DNA from: Albula goreensis
Taxonomy: Eukaryota; Chordata; Actinopteri; Albuliformes; Albulidae
DNA: 64,000 nucleotides
Direction: 5' to 3'
NCBI GenBank assembly: GCA_022829145.1
Contig: CM040744.1
Span: 868,001-932,000, forward strand
The stretch's first letter is position 1; each line of letters starts with the position of its first letter. The notes under the pieces are model-generated. The model was not told the origin of the DNA, ran no database searches, and saw nothing but the letters and a program-made list of their open reading frames with translations. Shown piece after piece: positions 12,215 to 24,999 of the stretch. A program made the position numbers and the translations under genes.

Positions 12215-14541
12215 CCTCTCTCCCTCTCTGTGACAATTATGCAATTCCCAGCAGGAAAACAGTCTGGATGCAGTCTGGATGCATAGAGCCCATCCACAAA
12301 GTTGAACAGAGTGTCCCACCCAACAGCCCTGGAAAAAGGCTTTTGGTAAAATGAGGTGAAAAAAGTAGTGTATAATGTGTTCTCCCAGTGTAGGCATGAC
12401 ATGGACCTCTCCTCCTCATACTGTTGTCATGGTATGTACTCATATATAGAACGACAATATTCACAATTGATTTAATTTGTTTTACTTTGGCTGCTCCCCA
12501 CCTTTTCAATGCTTTGAAGTTTTCTTGTTTGAAATGTTTTTGTGGCACACCTTTGCCATGGGTTCTGCGCAGATTAAACAGATCTTTAATTTAATATCTT
12601 TCCGCAGAGAACACCTCCCACTTCATTACAGTATTTGTGTGTACGCGTGGCTCATGAAATGATATGCGGTGGCGTTGTGCTTGCTGCCGTGCGTTAATGA
12701 ATAGAGGACTGAGCGGTTTGTGACTTTAATGGGTTTCGGTTAGTGGCCGCGAACGTTCAGCTGAATGTTGACAGTCGAGGTTGTGCGGATTGAGATTACA
12801 TCTCGTCGGGTGACATGGCATTTTGATGAGATGCGTTCGGTTCTCCCCACAAATAAAATAAATATGAGAGATGATTAAAATAAATACAGTAAATGATGAT
12901 TTTTTTTCTTTAGCTCAGAACAAGAACCTGATTTGTGATTTACAAGCCAAATTAAGACAGCATGATCAGTTTTTTATTGAACTCTCTTTTGCAGTTATGA
13001 CTTCGGGATTTTACATGGGTGGGGATGTAGCCAATCAGATATAAGGCTTGTTTAGGTGACTAGATGTACAGAAACAATTTTGAATGGGCATTTGGCCAAG
13101 ACACTAGGGTTCTTTTAAAAACTAGTATGGGAGCGTTAATGACCACTGTGAATCAGGATGTGGGTTTAATGTTTCAACTAAAGGCATGACCCACTGGGGT
13201 TCACTGGTCCAGAGGGAAGAGCGCCCCCTACTTTCCCTCCAACGCCTCTTCAAGTAGAAACTTCCCCTCTTTCCCAGGATATCTCCCATCAAAGCCTACT
13301 CCAGCTTGCATAGGTTTTGAGCAGCAAATGCACGTTACATATGCATTCCTGAAACTCTAATGGAAGGCAGGTATAGGTACAATACAGCTTCGGTTTTCAC
13401 ATTCTGCATAAACGAATCCTGCCAACTTTAACCTGCTACACGTTTATTCCAATGCTGGAGGTGGGAGAGTCAGAATTACAGTGTCGAGTGTACGGTGTGT
13501 TTGACAACTCCCGCTTTGAGTAATATCTGCCCCTGTAATTCTCTTTGACAGATCTGTATGAGGAGAAAACCACACTCCAGGAAATCTCATCTGCCACTGG
13601 TAGCAGAGATGAAGGTAGGCCAGCTGTCAATCTCTCCCCTTCCAGAAAACGTCACAGTTTTAATATTGATGACATAATGTTGATGAAAAAAAGTACAGAA
13701 AGCGGCCAGTGACTTTTGCGCTAGCAGTGTTGTTTCCGTGGTGATTTCTCAGTAATTCTATCTCCAAAATGCACACACATTGCAGAATGTTATGATACAC
13801 GTTGGGTGTCAAAGCTCTATTACAGGCTGTGAAACCTGTGTAATTACCTTGCATTTAAATAATCCACTGTATTAACACATATTTTACTTTTATTTTTAAT
13901 ATTTTATTTATATTTTACATTATGTTACAATTACATATGTTCTTACTGGAAATATACAGCAAGTTCAATGGAAGCTGAATAAAGCATTGTTCGTCAAATA
14001 AAGAGGACAACAGTGTTTTTTTTAATCTCCCAGAGCTAACTGAAATGTTTTGGCTGGGATAGCATGAGAGTAATTACATTGTAATTACACACTAATTAAC
14101 ACTACTCTGTTTAAACATGTCCTGAAAGTGCTAAACAGCAAACGCAGTGGAAGTCCAGATGGTGAAATTTGATTTCCCTCATTGAAAATCACATCCAGTC
14201 TTGATATTACAGATAAAAGCAACCAACTAATCCTGATTCTGAAAACGTCAGGCTGATTTTTCAAAAACCCAGCCAGTGAAAAACCGCAGGATGGCTGTCA
14301 CGTCTCTAACCTTGGACCCCGTTCCAGTGTTTTCAAAGATGCAGAAATCCCCCACGTGGAGTCCTAATGATCCGCTTGTCTCTTTCTCCCCACAGCGATC
14401 ATTGTCTCTCTCCCATGCTGGTTTAGGAATACACTTTCCTTTTTGTTTGCTGATTTGAAAGAGGAACACAAACCTTTCTTGTTTTTGAAGATATTGCCAT
14501 GTTAACTTTTTGGGTGTTTACACTTTATAGTAGTTACTGGA
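12215..14541. other. Intergenic, no gene seen
   Basis: No recognised exon, RNA gene or repeat. The part at 12600-12850 is richer in CpG than its surroundings and low in repeats, so it is a candidate conserved noncoding stretch. A CTCF-like motif on the minus strand is at 13221-13234 (12 of 14 positions of CCASYAGRKGGCRS by eye). Confidence 0.4.
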
Positions 14542-17500
14542 AGGGGCGGACTGGGACAAAAATTCAGCCCTGGCATTTAAGGTCTTAACCGGCCCCCTTT
14601 GCGGACATTTTAGTTATTTATTGTTTTCAATTTTTATGACATAAATTTCCACTGTTCTTGTGTACTGCATCAAGTGCTGTCACCCCCCTTCGGCTCGCGA
14701 ACCTTGGTCTTGGCGGCGTTTTCCTAAACTGAATTTTACAAATTCCTTGCCACAGCAGCCGTTCCTTGGCTGTGCTAACACGATTAGCCTATCCCAACTG
14801 GCATGGCTGGTGTTAGCAACGCATCATTTTAGAACTGAATATATATCATTTAAACTGACAAAGGGAATATGAAAAGGACATGTATGTTTACCTAATTTTG
14901 TTATTGTAAATATGACGTTCACATTCAGGTTACAGGTGGCACCCGCTGGTGCACTTGCAGGTTTCTGTGATAGCTGTTGTCGTGGCAAAAATACCTTAAA
15001 TAATGGAGAACAGTCAGAGTTGTCTGTCTCCTGTTTAATATTGCAATATGGGAGAAGCCGTACATTCAGCAACACATCAGCTTTGTCCAGAGAATACAGA
15101 GGACAGTACCTTTCTCATACAGTCAAAGTCTGAGTGAGGCATCGTTGGTTTACCTTTGTTTAATTGGTATAAGGGTATCATCCAAACATAACAAGTTCTC
15201 CTAAAAGATATCTACCACCTGTTGCTAATGGCTACAGCTCTTACATGGCAATAAAAAATGTGGATAGTTCTCACAAGTTACAAAGGACAAAGAGCCAGGC
15301 TCCACCGCTCAAGGTCGGCACATGTGATAAGGGTCTGTGATGCTTCTTGTCCAGTATTTTCCCACCAGCTGATATTCTCATGAACAAAGGATTGCATGAT
15401 TCTGAAACAGAATACACATTATATGGGATTATAGGTAAATACATGCACAGAATAATAACACCAGTGTATATTAATACATGGATATTAGATCATTCAACAG
15501 GTTAATAGCACCAGCGTAAATTTGCATACATCCTCAGTGGAAGGTCAGGGCTTAATAGCAGCTTGAATGGGTATGGGCACACACCATATTTAAAAAACTC
15601 ATCAGTTCTAATTTTATTTTATCCATTTGTATTTTGACAGTTAACATCCAGACAAAATGTTTCTGAGGAAATAAATTCTTCAAACCTGCCTATTCAGTTT
15701 GTGTTGGAATTTGAAGGGTTAAAAGAGAAGCCCCTTTGTCTCCCTATCAGAATTTTCCACCTCTGCAGTTGCTGGGAAGAAAATGCTATACTTTCAGCTC
15801 TGTGATTGGTGGTCCAGCTTTACATTTACAGAGGGCTGAGCAATAGTAATTCAATAAGAGACTAATTTCAAATGACAATAAAATTGACCAATCATATCTT
15901 CCCTCTAAATGGGTGGGCTTTGTTATTGCTAACTTTATGGCAATTTCTGCCCGCTGTTAGAGGCACAAATCACAAGCTGGAAAAAAATTCTGATAAACTA
16001 GCTAGCTAGCCTGTTGGTTTATGATGGAAGCCGCAAGTAACTTTACTGCTAGTGAGGAGGACATTTTTGCAAATGTATTATACACGCTGTTTTCAAGATG
16101 AACTTGTAATGAAAAGTTGGAGTTGCATAATGACCATTTTCCCAAATAAACCATAACATATATATTTGATAGGCCGCTGTGCCAATCTAATAATATTATT
16201 AACAATATTGCTTGTTTTTGGTGGTGGGTTCCAAAATGCCATGATCGCCATGAACTGTCCATGGTTCGTAAGTGTCTGTCGCTAATGGTTGCTTGGCTGT
16301 GTGCGCACTGTCATGATGTGTAGGCCTACATGAAATTTTGTTGGTTTTGTGTGGTAGGAGGGGGTGGCTGTCATGAGTTTTTTTTAACCTGCCCCTGTTG
16401 CCACCATATTCCACTGAAGTACACACAGAGCTTGTGTCATGATGTGGTTATTTGTAAGGGTGATTATAAGAAATTAGCTGTTTTTTGTTTTGGTGATAAC
16501 TCTCACTCTCTCCATGCTGTTTGCGCGTTGTATTGCTAAGGCTGGACTAGCATCTTAATTTTTGTTTCAGAGCTGGAATTGTCACAGGTGACTTTTGCAG
16601 CACTATAGAAGAGGACACAGTAAGCTGTGCTGGTAGTTTGCTTTCTTTTCCCGATGTGGGAAGGGGGGGTCAGAAGGCCAAGGTGTAAGAGTCATGGCTC
16701 GCTGCTGACACACACACACATAGACACACACAGACATCTTTCACTCAGGGACACTGGGCCTGAATTCATCTTTCCTTTACTTTCCACAAGCCTTTTGGCA
16801 CAGTTTAAACAGACATGCAGAATCTGTAAACAGTAAATACAGAACAGTGACTTATAATGTTGAATAACACATGAATATAAGTAAAATCATTATGTGTGAC
16901 CAATACAAATTAATAGTTCAGTACATCTATATGGATAATTCAGATAAATGACTAGTGATCAATAATTAATATAAATATCAAATTTAATATTCAAATTTTC
17001 ATCACACTGCATAATATTCTCTGTATAAACAACACACACATTTGGGTTGTTCTTCATATAGAGTATTATTCAAAATAATTAGTTAAAAATAAGTACAACT
17101 CCTGTGACTTCCATCATGTGAAGTAGCTGAATCCCCTTTCGTTAGCATTATCATTTACATCATAAGTGCTAGCATCACCTGTAGCTTCATACACACACAC
17201 AGACTCAGTACCTATGTGGCTGATGGTAGCTGCTGGATTAGCACTAGTGCTACGAAGGCTATCGCTGTTAGCTTTATCATTGGTGTTGCTGATGGACTGT
17301 GTCAATTCTACATACAAAGCTGCATCACTCTGGAGTCTTTTTTGTTTCTTTTCTCTTTGTTTCACTGCACTTCCTTTTCTTATTATCGTGTTTTTCCATT
17401 TTGGATCCCCTCCGTTTACTGCACTGCTAAGGTCCAATATAATTGCACCATATAATTACCCAGCAGCCCCCTCCGAAAGTAGGCCGGCCCGTTACACCTA

Positions 17501-17627
17501 GAGGGCTGATGTGATTCGCTAGTAGGGTGGCAGCTTTAATATTCGTTTTTCTTTAGCGGCTGGTGGCCCAAAAGTGCACCGACTCTTCCGGACTTTGCCC
17601 GAAATGCTAGATTTCCAGTCCGCCACT
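14542..17627 (-). mobile_element. hAT-family DNA transposon, decayed
   Basis: The ends form a short terminal inverted repeat: AGGGGCGGACTGG on the left and the complement of AGTGGCGGACTGG on the right, 12 of 13 identical. The CGGACTGG terminus and the adjoining GCCCTGGCATTT are typical of vertebrate hAT elements of the ZMYM-like transposase group. Inside, on the minus strand near the right end, is an N-terminal transposase ORF (17114-17437). An 8-bp target duplication was not found. The core and C-terminal transposase regions were not recognised, so the element is probably dead or non-autonomous. Confidence 0.75.
17114..17437 (-). pseudogene. hAT transposase N-terminal fragment
   Basis: A 107-residue minus-strand frame starts about 190 bases inside the right end of the hAT element, where a hAT transposase first exon is expected. 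It begins MDLSS and has a Lys/Arg-rich stretch (residues about 12-34, including KQREKKQKR), like the basic N-terminus of ZMYM-type hAT proteins. The remainder is Ser/Thr/Asn-rich and unremarkable. No BED finger, RNase H-like catalytic core or dimerisation region is seen downstream, so this is a remnant. Identification rests on position and the basic motif. Confidence 0.5.
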
Positions 17628-17690
17628 ACCGACAGCCGTTGGACAGCCTGGAACTGATGACCGTTCTGGACTTTTACAGAACTTCCAGAT

Positions 17691-17706
17691 GGCCGGTCCG
17701 CCTCTG
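17691..17706 (+). mobile_element. Second hAT right terminus
   Basis: The sequence GGCCGGTCCGCCTCTG is the complement of CAGAGGCGGACCGGCC, a typical hAT end, and lies 64 bases beyond the right end of the element at 14542-17627. It implies a second, older or nested hAT insertion whose other end is not identified here. Confidence 0.5.
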
Positions 17707-18562
17707 GTGACTGGGCATGGATGTAGCTCTGATGAGCTGGCCAGGACAGGGCTACTGACTGGATACGGAAGAATGTTGATAGTGTTTAAAAGCTGTATCT
17801 GCGGCAGGTTGGGGGCAGGGAAGGGATTTCAGTGGGAGTCGGAAGTGTCTTTTGTTTCCTTTCTTGTCTACAGGCTAAAAGGCGCTCAGAGTCAGCACGG
17901 GGCACAATATGAGATTTATGACCTAATTGAATGAAAGAACACCCTCAGGGTTTGTTTTCCTGGAGTGTGCTTTAAAAAACTGAGCTACAAACAGGAGCTT
18001 CCATCATTAAAATCGTAACTGCTTCCTCATGTCGTATACAGTCACTTGTAAATGACATCGGCTGTTTTCCCCCCTACACTTATTTTAGCTGGATTACCCG
18101 AAATCTTTGCTTTACATGACCTTTTGGTTTTGGCAATAATTTCACCCATGTGATCCATGAAATTAACAAATAACGTAAGTCAGGAATCTCTCTTTTTTAT
18201 CTTTTGTTGTCATCTTGCATCCTGTAGGGGGATTCACTTGAGGCTGGGAACTTACAGAATGCTTTCATCTCTGCATTTCCAACACTGGATAGAAGTGTTT
18301 TTACCCCCTCTACTTAATATAATGGAAGAGGCATGCAAAACAGAAGTTTCTCAAAGTAACCATGGCAACTGCCGAGCGGTAGACACCCAGAACGGCCACC
18401 TGAAAATGGTTATCTGTGCTTCATGAGGGTGATCGTGGTGCAGAGAAACACAAGTCGGTTTCAAAAGTTTGTAAAACTCAGTCTTGATCCATACCAAAGT
18501 CTCAATCTTCCTAGTAGATTAAACATCTGGAAGGTGGCCACCCTATACCTCCTTCTCCATAC

Positions 18563-18565
<3 letters not shown>

Positions 18566-18594
<29 letters not shown>

Positions 18595-18613
18595 AATTAT
18601 TAATAATAATTAT
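18566..18613. repeat. (ATT)n microsatellite
   Basis: Nine or more ATT units followed by an inverted-looking TAATAATTATTAATAATAATTATT stretch that can form AT-rich cruciforms. Confidence 0.95.
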
Positions 18614-20526
18614 TTTAATTATTTGATAGTTAATAGCTAGCTCACTATATTTGGTTCGGAGTTGCACATGGATAGATTAGGTTAGCTTAAGTTCAGAACA
18701 ACACCGATACATTTCACATGATTTCCACTTTGCTCCGGTTGCCAGGAAACCACTTGGAAATCATCCAGAAATTGATAAAGCTCTAGCCACTATATAGTTG
18801 CTCGTAAAGACGGGTCTCTGATTCATATTATATGAATGTCAAACTTTGTAAATTACTTGAGTCGTCATGTGTGTCGTTAGCAATTTAAGGGTGAGGTTCC
18901 AGAATCATGGATCACAAATAAAGTCAGGCCCTAAAATAATGTATTAATCATAAAATGCTCAGCTTGTATTTATTGACAGAATGAGACATCATGTAGCAGC
19001 AGATTGCTTTTGGCGGCCGTTCACAGCTTTAGAAATGTGCAAATTAAATAAAAATACAAATGTTTTCCAATGTATTTCTCAAGAAGGTCCAATATCATGA
19101 ATAAGGAGGACCGAGGAAAATCACAGAGTAAGGTTTATCCATTCTGTTTCTAAGAGAGACTCTCGTGAGCCTGTGAAAATACTGCAGAACATCAGCAGAT
19201 TTGGCTGCTTCTAATTTTGGTGATAAAATACAGAAAAAAAACAAAAACAAAATAAAATTCAATGGCTCACTTCGGAGTTGATGCAAGCAGATGCAGTATG
19301 TGGAATTGGAAGAATTTCCAGTGCAGGATTTTTAATACCAAAACAGTTTTTTTTTTTAAATTTCATCTACTCTATATTAAATTTCGGAATATTCCATGAG
19401 GTTTATATAATGCAGAAATGGCACAATCAAAGTATTTCTCAGAAGTGTTTTGGAGAGGCTTGCTTGGCAATAGCCCTTTCTGTTTTGATTTGGTTCTCCT
19501 TTCCCGTGGATGGATGCTGATCTTTCCGCTGGGAATTCCCATCTCAGACGAGCGTCTCGGGTTTCACTAAAATGTGTTTCACAGCTACAGTGCTCATCTG
19601 TAAGCATCAGCCGCCCAGCAAGCTAGCGTATTTTCATTAACAATCTCTGATAGGGAAGCGCAATTGATAGATGGGACAACAACGGCACAGGAAGAGAGCA
19701 AGGATTATCGCATTTGAAAAAAAATTGACTTTGAAACGATGGATATGGGTTTTGAAAAAACAGAAGGGAAGAATACTGTGATGTGGGTTCAGCCTAACAG
19801 TATAACAGTAAATCTTTAATACTGACATATATAATAATGTGATAATATGAAGAAGTCAAATGAGGACAGTAGCCCGTAAATGAATTTCACAAACATCAGA
19901 AGTAATAAAAAAATCCTGATGATACGAGTGATTGAGTTTGAGGAATTAAGTAGATTGGAGCAGTTTTCTTAGCAAGAGAGTGAATGTCAAAAAGTCATGA
20001 CCTTGGAGAAAACGCATGCTGAGAGAGAGAAAAACACATGCAAGAGTCAGCTAGAAAAACACATAATTCACAGTTTTCCTCCTTTACAGTCATTTGTCTC
20101 ATACATATTTACTGTCCTTTGATGGAGCAGGACTGAAATGGGGGTTTTGTATAGGTATGTGGGCAGATTGCTTTTTCATGTACTGACTGATACTTAAATT
20201 GTACTGGCCCTGTTTTCACTTTTCTCTCTCTCAGCTTTGCACTCTCTTTTCTTCTTTTTTTTATTCCTATATTCCCCTACCACCTGACTCTTGACACTGT
20301 TGTACAAATTTGGCAGCTTTGCTGGTCAAAGTCTAGTGCCAGGACTAGGGTCAGCCCTATTATAATTCAGTGAATTTCAGTTCATTGCCTGAATTGCTTG
20401 AACTAAAAAGGAACATCTACTTTTATGTTCATCCAGGTAAAAATTACGTTTCTTTGTTTAAATGAAATTGCATTCATACTTGCATAATTGTATCAATACG
20501 ATTGGGTAACAACTGGCTGTGGCTTA

Positions 20527-20549
20527 GTAACCATGGTAACCAAGGTAAC
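20527..20549. promoter_or_regulatory. Two overlapping RFX X-box-like motifs
   Basis: GTAACCATGGTAAC (20527-20540) and GTAACCAAGGTAAC (20536-20549) overlap and both fit the known RFX X-box form GTNRCC-N2-RGYAAC. RFX factors bind such sites near ciliary and immune genes. No gene start lies nearby, so a role is unproven. Confidence 0.4.
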
Positions 20550-20740
20550 ATGGAACAGGAATCAGTGGTGCTCTTCATTGCGCATGTTAAACAGGAACAA
20601 CTCTGCTCCCTGTTTACAAACTAATGTAAAACACGTAAAACTGAGGAGTCACATGCGTGAAGTCCATCTGGGAAGTTCCAGTTTAACGGGACTGAGAACA
20701 GTATTTGCCTTAGGTTGGAAAAAGGACCACTTTTATTTTA

Positions 20741-20842
20741 TTACCGGCAATGGCACGACCGGGACTAAAACACCTGATCTCGGGGTTCACAAATTGCTTA
20801 TGGAACACGCGGCTTTACAGCGTGAGCCACCTGGAGCCCCAT
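20741..20842 (-). mobile_element. tRNA-derived SINE fragment
   Basis: Reading the minus strand, CCAGGTGGCTCACGCTGT gives a tRNA-like A box and, about 45 bases on, AGATCAGGTGTTTTAGTCCC is a decayed B box. The better-preserved copy at 47562-47823 has the same layout (GGGTGGCTCA, then GATCAGGGGTTCGAATCCC). The two loci define one SINE family in this genome. Confidence 0.6.
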
Positions 20843-23008
20843 TTTTTAAAAAAATCAATGAATAAAACACACAGGGAGGCAGTTCGCGGCAATGGTGTCC
20901 CTCGTGTAAGGACTGTAAATTCAGCAAATCTGTTATCCTTTGATATCTGTCGCGCTACAGAAACTCATCCGTCTTCCTCATTGCCTTTCCCTTTCAGATC
21001 GGCTCCGTCGCTTTCAGACGCAAGCACAACACACCTGTGGCTCCTCTGATACGAATGTGACAGATGGCTCTTGGATAAAGCCATTTGCGTTAGCCAAAGG
21101 TGTGATGTGAGCGAATGTGATCGGGTGGAAGACGCGGGGCTTTAAAGAGAAATAAAAAAGTCTTTTACTCCGGCAGTTTTAGCAGGTTGCATTTAACTTG
21201 TTTTGATCTTTCACGCTGAACAAATCTTGCTTATGCTGTTTGCAGTGCGTATGAGAAGGACCAAAATATATTCATGATTTTCCAAACTGTTACGAATACT
21301 TTTATGAATTTTTCTTATTATTAATGGTTTTCATTTCAGTTCTAGAGTAGAAAAGTTTAGAAAAACCTGCAAAAAAAAAGAATTTCATGGAGACTGTAAT
21401 GAAGTCAGTGTTCAAACGGGAGGTACATGGAACATACATGTTTTGTCCTTTGATGATAAGGTGTTATACCAGTAGAGCTCATGAATGAATTTATTATCAC
21501 TTCTAACCACCGTGTGATGTCTCCTCCGATGTGTGTATGTTCTCACCTGTGACTTGTGAGGGAGTGAATTTTTCGTTGGAAATATTCAGATTGGCAGCAA
21601 GGCGCTCACAAAATGTGGCCGTTATTTACCAGGTAGGAGCAGAAAGTGGATAAAAATAAGGCTTCATGTAGTATAAAACGATTCAGTGGTACAGTGGTCA
21701 GACAGATACTTCACTTACACACGCACACGAACAATGAAAAACGGCATGAATAATGAAAGATGAAAAACGACGTTGTGTCTTCCGAGATGTTTATGACGAT
21801 GGAGCCAGAATCCTTGTGACAGACGAATTGTCCTTGTGTGAGAAGAATTGTCCGGAATTTATGGGGAGAGGTTTCGGCACGTCACCCACACGGCACGTTA
21901 CCCCAGCCTCAGCTCAGGGTATTTCCTGCTCCTCTGCTCCGCGGATGTCTAAAATGGGGAGAGATCGCTAGCACATCACCCATGTAGCCCCGTCCTTCAT
22001 TTTGTTCTCTATGCCTCCATGTCATTGTTGAAAGAGGGGAAATCGTCCATACTTCCTGTGGCTGTGGTTCCACTTCGAAGAGTGTCCTTGCTGAAGTCAT
22101 CGTCCGAGGCCTTGTCGTGGTCTAGGATTGGTGGAAGTCTGGGTGCGAGTGCTTGTCACCCTCCTGTTGTTCACCCATCAGAACTATTAATAGTCTGGTC
22201 TGAGTGACCATGGTGAAAATGTCAGTGGAATTTAGTCGGGCCCAACATTTAGATTGTAAAAATAAAAAAAAATAAAGATACAGCTGCTTTAATGGTAATC
22301 AACTGATTGCCAAGCTATAGCTTGTTATAGCTCTGCAGATTTTAGGCCTTCATATTAAAAATAATTATTTTATACTACGGATTTTATACAATTTTTATAT
22401 TCTTTATATCCCCCCCCCATTTTTATCTGGGTACCTGAAGACAGGAAATCCATAGAAAACCGTTTAAGAATGGAAAATATCGTTATTAAATTATATTTAC
22501 TATATATTTGTGACACAAGTTCAGTAGTTCCTCACTTCCCTCCTTTATAGGCTTTTGTATTTCTGCGGTTATGTCAACACCTTCCTAATTCAGGTTTGTG
22601 AACTTATACAGCTAAACCTCAGTACCGCTCAACTCGGGATGCCGCGACAAGATATAAACCGAAAATTGCTGTTCTGTTTAATTCAAAACCCGAAATGGAG
22701 GCGTCGACAGAAAACCGAAACGCAACACTCTGCACAGATCAAAACACAAAGTACAATCCTAAATTAAAAGGCATGTAAAGACACTACTGTTAATAATTTC
22801 TGGTCATCCACAATTAAAATAATTTAATTAATTGTGGATGGCCGGCAAAACAACCAATTAATCTTATGATTGACAGCGCAAATGCATTCCACGAGGAACT
22901 ACCGGCTACCCGAACATGATGGAAATACGGAAACGCTATCATGAGAAAATTATAGGTTCTTAGCGATAATGTTACGGTTTTTAATGATTCATTTTGAAAA
23001 CTGGGCTA
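20843..23008. other. Intergenic, no confident gene
   Basis: No recognised exon. A minus-strand stretch at about 22030-22145 translates to an acidic, Ser/Asp-rich run of roughly 40 residues ending at a stop, which looks somewhat protein-like but is unidentified. A perfect hairpin is at 22805-22840. Confidence 0.4.
22805..22840. repeat. Perfect 13-bp inverted repeat
   Basis: CATCCACAATTAA (22805-22817) and its exact complement (22828-22840) flank a 10-base AT loop. It could be a small foldback element or part of a larger unrecognised one. Confidence 0.8.
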
Positions 23009-24425
23009 ATTTTGTCAAAACACCACACTACACACGATTCACACAGCCACACACAGTACGCCTCAGACCTTTTGCAAAATTAAAGATTTAATTCAAAACT
23101 ATACAATAATTTATAAAAACCTAATTTTGTCACTGTATGGCGCGCACATGGCTCATACAATCTGATTCTGTTTGAACTATTTTGACATTTCTGCTTTTCT
23201 ACTGAAACAGTCTTGGTTGGATTTTTTTTCAGAGAGTTACAGCAAAGTACATGAATATGATGATGAAACACAACACACAAGACCAGTATTGCACAGTGAT
23301 GAAAATATTTATTTCTCTCAACATTGTAAAATCAGTCAATACATCCATGCATTTCTAAAGGTTGTATTTTGAACTGAAAGACTGAACGGATCATATATTA
23401 AATAGAATTTAGTGCGTAAACACAGCAAAAATATTTGTGGAGACAAATACGAAAGCATGAATGAAAAAAACCCTAAGCATCATCTCTTCGCCTAGCTGGA
23501 TCTGGCCGTAACACTTCACACCACATCACAGGCTCTGTCCTCGCTCGCAAGACGAAAGAATCTTCTTGAATGATGAATCCATCCTTGCCGAGAACCTTCA
23601 TCAATTCAGTCGCAGGCCTCCTACGTGGCTTGAATGAGGGGTATCCTGACATAGGGCCGGAGATCGTAAACCTTCGACTTCCATCAGTGGAGCAGATCGG
23701 TGGAAAGATACATCGTCCCAGGTGACAATGTATCTCATCCGCTCCGCATCCGTTTGGTCTTCTGCTGTGACGATGTTGTGTAGTCTGTGCAAAAACGAGA
23801 ATACGTGAGTACAGTAGAGAAAAGTTGTTTTTCACCTGTGCTCTTGACGAAATGTCAGAATTACTTGCAACGGTATATCTGCTGAGGATGGGCTGAGCTC
23901 TCTGTCCAACCTCTCTCAATGTAAACCCATGGTTTACAACGTGGTCAGCCAATGGTGCTCGAATCTCATCTGATAAATTTGATCCTCGTCTTCCGTGTCC
24001 ACGTCCTCCTTCAGGTCTACCTCTATCTCTTCCTCTCCCTACCCCTCTTCCTCCGCAGGTTCCCCTCTTATCCTCACTCTCCCTCTTCCTCTTACTGCAA
24101 TGTGGCCTTCCATTTTTGTTGAAGACAGGTACACTCACCTGTTGCCTTTTTATAGTGCTTATGCCTGATTGGTGAGTTTACAATTTAGCACCTAAGTGTC
24201 TGTACACCTGACGGCCATGTTTTATCAATTGTTCATAGATGTGGTGTTTTGAAAGGCAGTGTCTTGAAATGACAAAGAAGTGACATAATGGTAGATTTCT
24301 GTGTCTAATGTAGAGAAGTGTGTTTAGTGTTTCACAAAACACTGTGCGTAGTGTTTTGCAAAAAGTGTGTGGCTGAGAATGCGTTTAGAGTTTTGGAGAC
24401 TTGAGCTGAGGTTTTGCGGGACAAT
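23009..24425 (-). mobile_element. Tc1/mariner superfamily element of the ISRm11 (IS630-like) type, 1.4 kb
   Basis: Both ends are flanked by TA (23007-23008 and 24426-24427), the target duplication of this superfamily. The left end ATTTTGTCAAAAC and the complement of the right end, ATTGTCCCGCAAAAC, form a short inverted repeat. A minus-strand transposase relic at 23473-24138 has recognisable pieces in the right order. The length of about 1.4 kb suits a nearly full element, but the coding region is broken. Confidence 0.75.
23473..24138 (-). pseudogene. ISRm11-type transposase, inactivated
   Basis: The minus-strand frame starts with a short leader and an Arg/Gly-rich tract (residues about 28-52). 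It continues into LSDEIRAPLADHVVNHGF-TLREVGQR (about 55-80), the helix-turn-helix of fish IS630/ISRm11 transposases. After residue about 97 the frame is non-homologous, which may be an intron or decay. A different minus frame (23601-23792) carries ERMRYIVTWDDVSFHRSAP, matching the second catalytic aspartate motif of the DDE domain. The first frame then ends with LRPDPARRRDDA, like the family C-terminus. The central catalytic region is incomplete and frames are shifted, so it cannot be active. Confidence 0.75.
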
Positions 24426-24427
24426 TA

Positions 24428-24999
24428 GCGGGAACAGCTCTCGCAACCTCCAGGGAAGAGACAGCTTGTTACATTCTCATCACTGTGATAAGCACCGAAA
24501 TCCATGTTTCCACACCACCCGTGATTGCTATTTTCGATAGCGATGCTAATAAGCCGATAGACCATAACAGTTGATAGCTCTAAGTCAAAGCGCCTGCAAC
24601 TTGAAGTTACTGCCAGTATACCTTGCCACCACAATTCCGTATGTATACTGAACTACAGACACAGCACATAAAGGCAAATAAACCCCATTTGTACGATAAA
24701 CGGTTTGTGAATAGGAAATATTCCTAAATTCCTATTATAAGCTTCAGGAGTTTCCTACGATCTTTGCCAGCATGATACTTTCATTGGAGGCTTAATGGTA
24801 TAATATTATGTTATCCATAACCCATACCTATGTAGTGCAATAATATGTTTCATTTCATGGGTTATATGTATATGATTGGCATCAGAACATAGAAGACAAC
24901 TATTATATTGTTACATAGATGTGCCTAGTTTTATGTACTAAGTTACGACTACTTGGCAAGTAGCGTCCAAGAACGGAACCCTACTTACCATATTTACTG
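24428..24999. other. Intergenic, no gene seen
   Basis: AT-rich sequence between the ISRm11-type element and the LINE tail. Part of it, toward 24950, may be the older body of that LINE, but I cannot show this. Confidence 0.4.

Larger units (their letters stand above)
17707..20740. other. Intergenic, no gene seen
   Basis: No recognised exon or transposon apart from the ATT repeat at 18566-18613 and a tandem X-box-like site at 20527-20549. Open frames are short and unremarkable. Confidence 0.5.
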
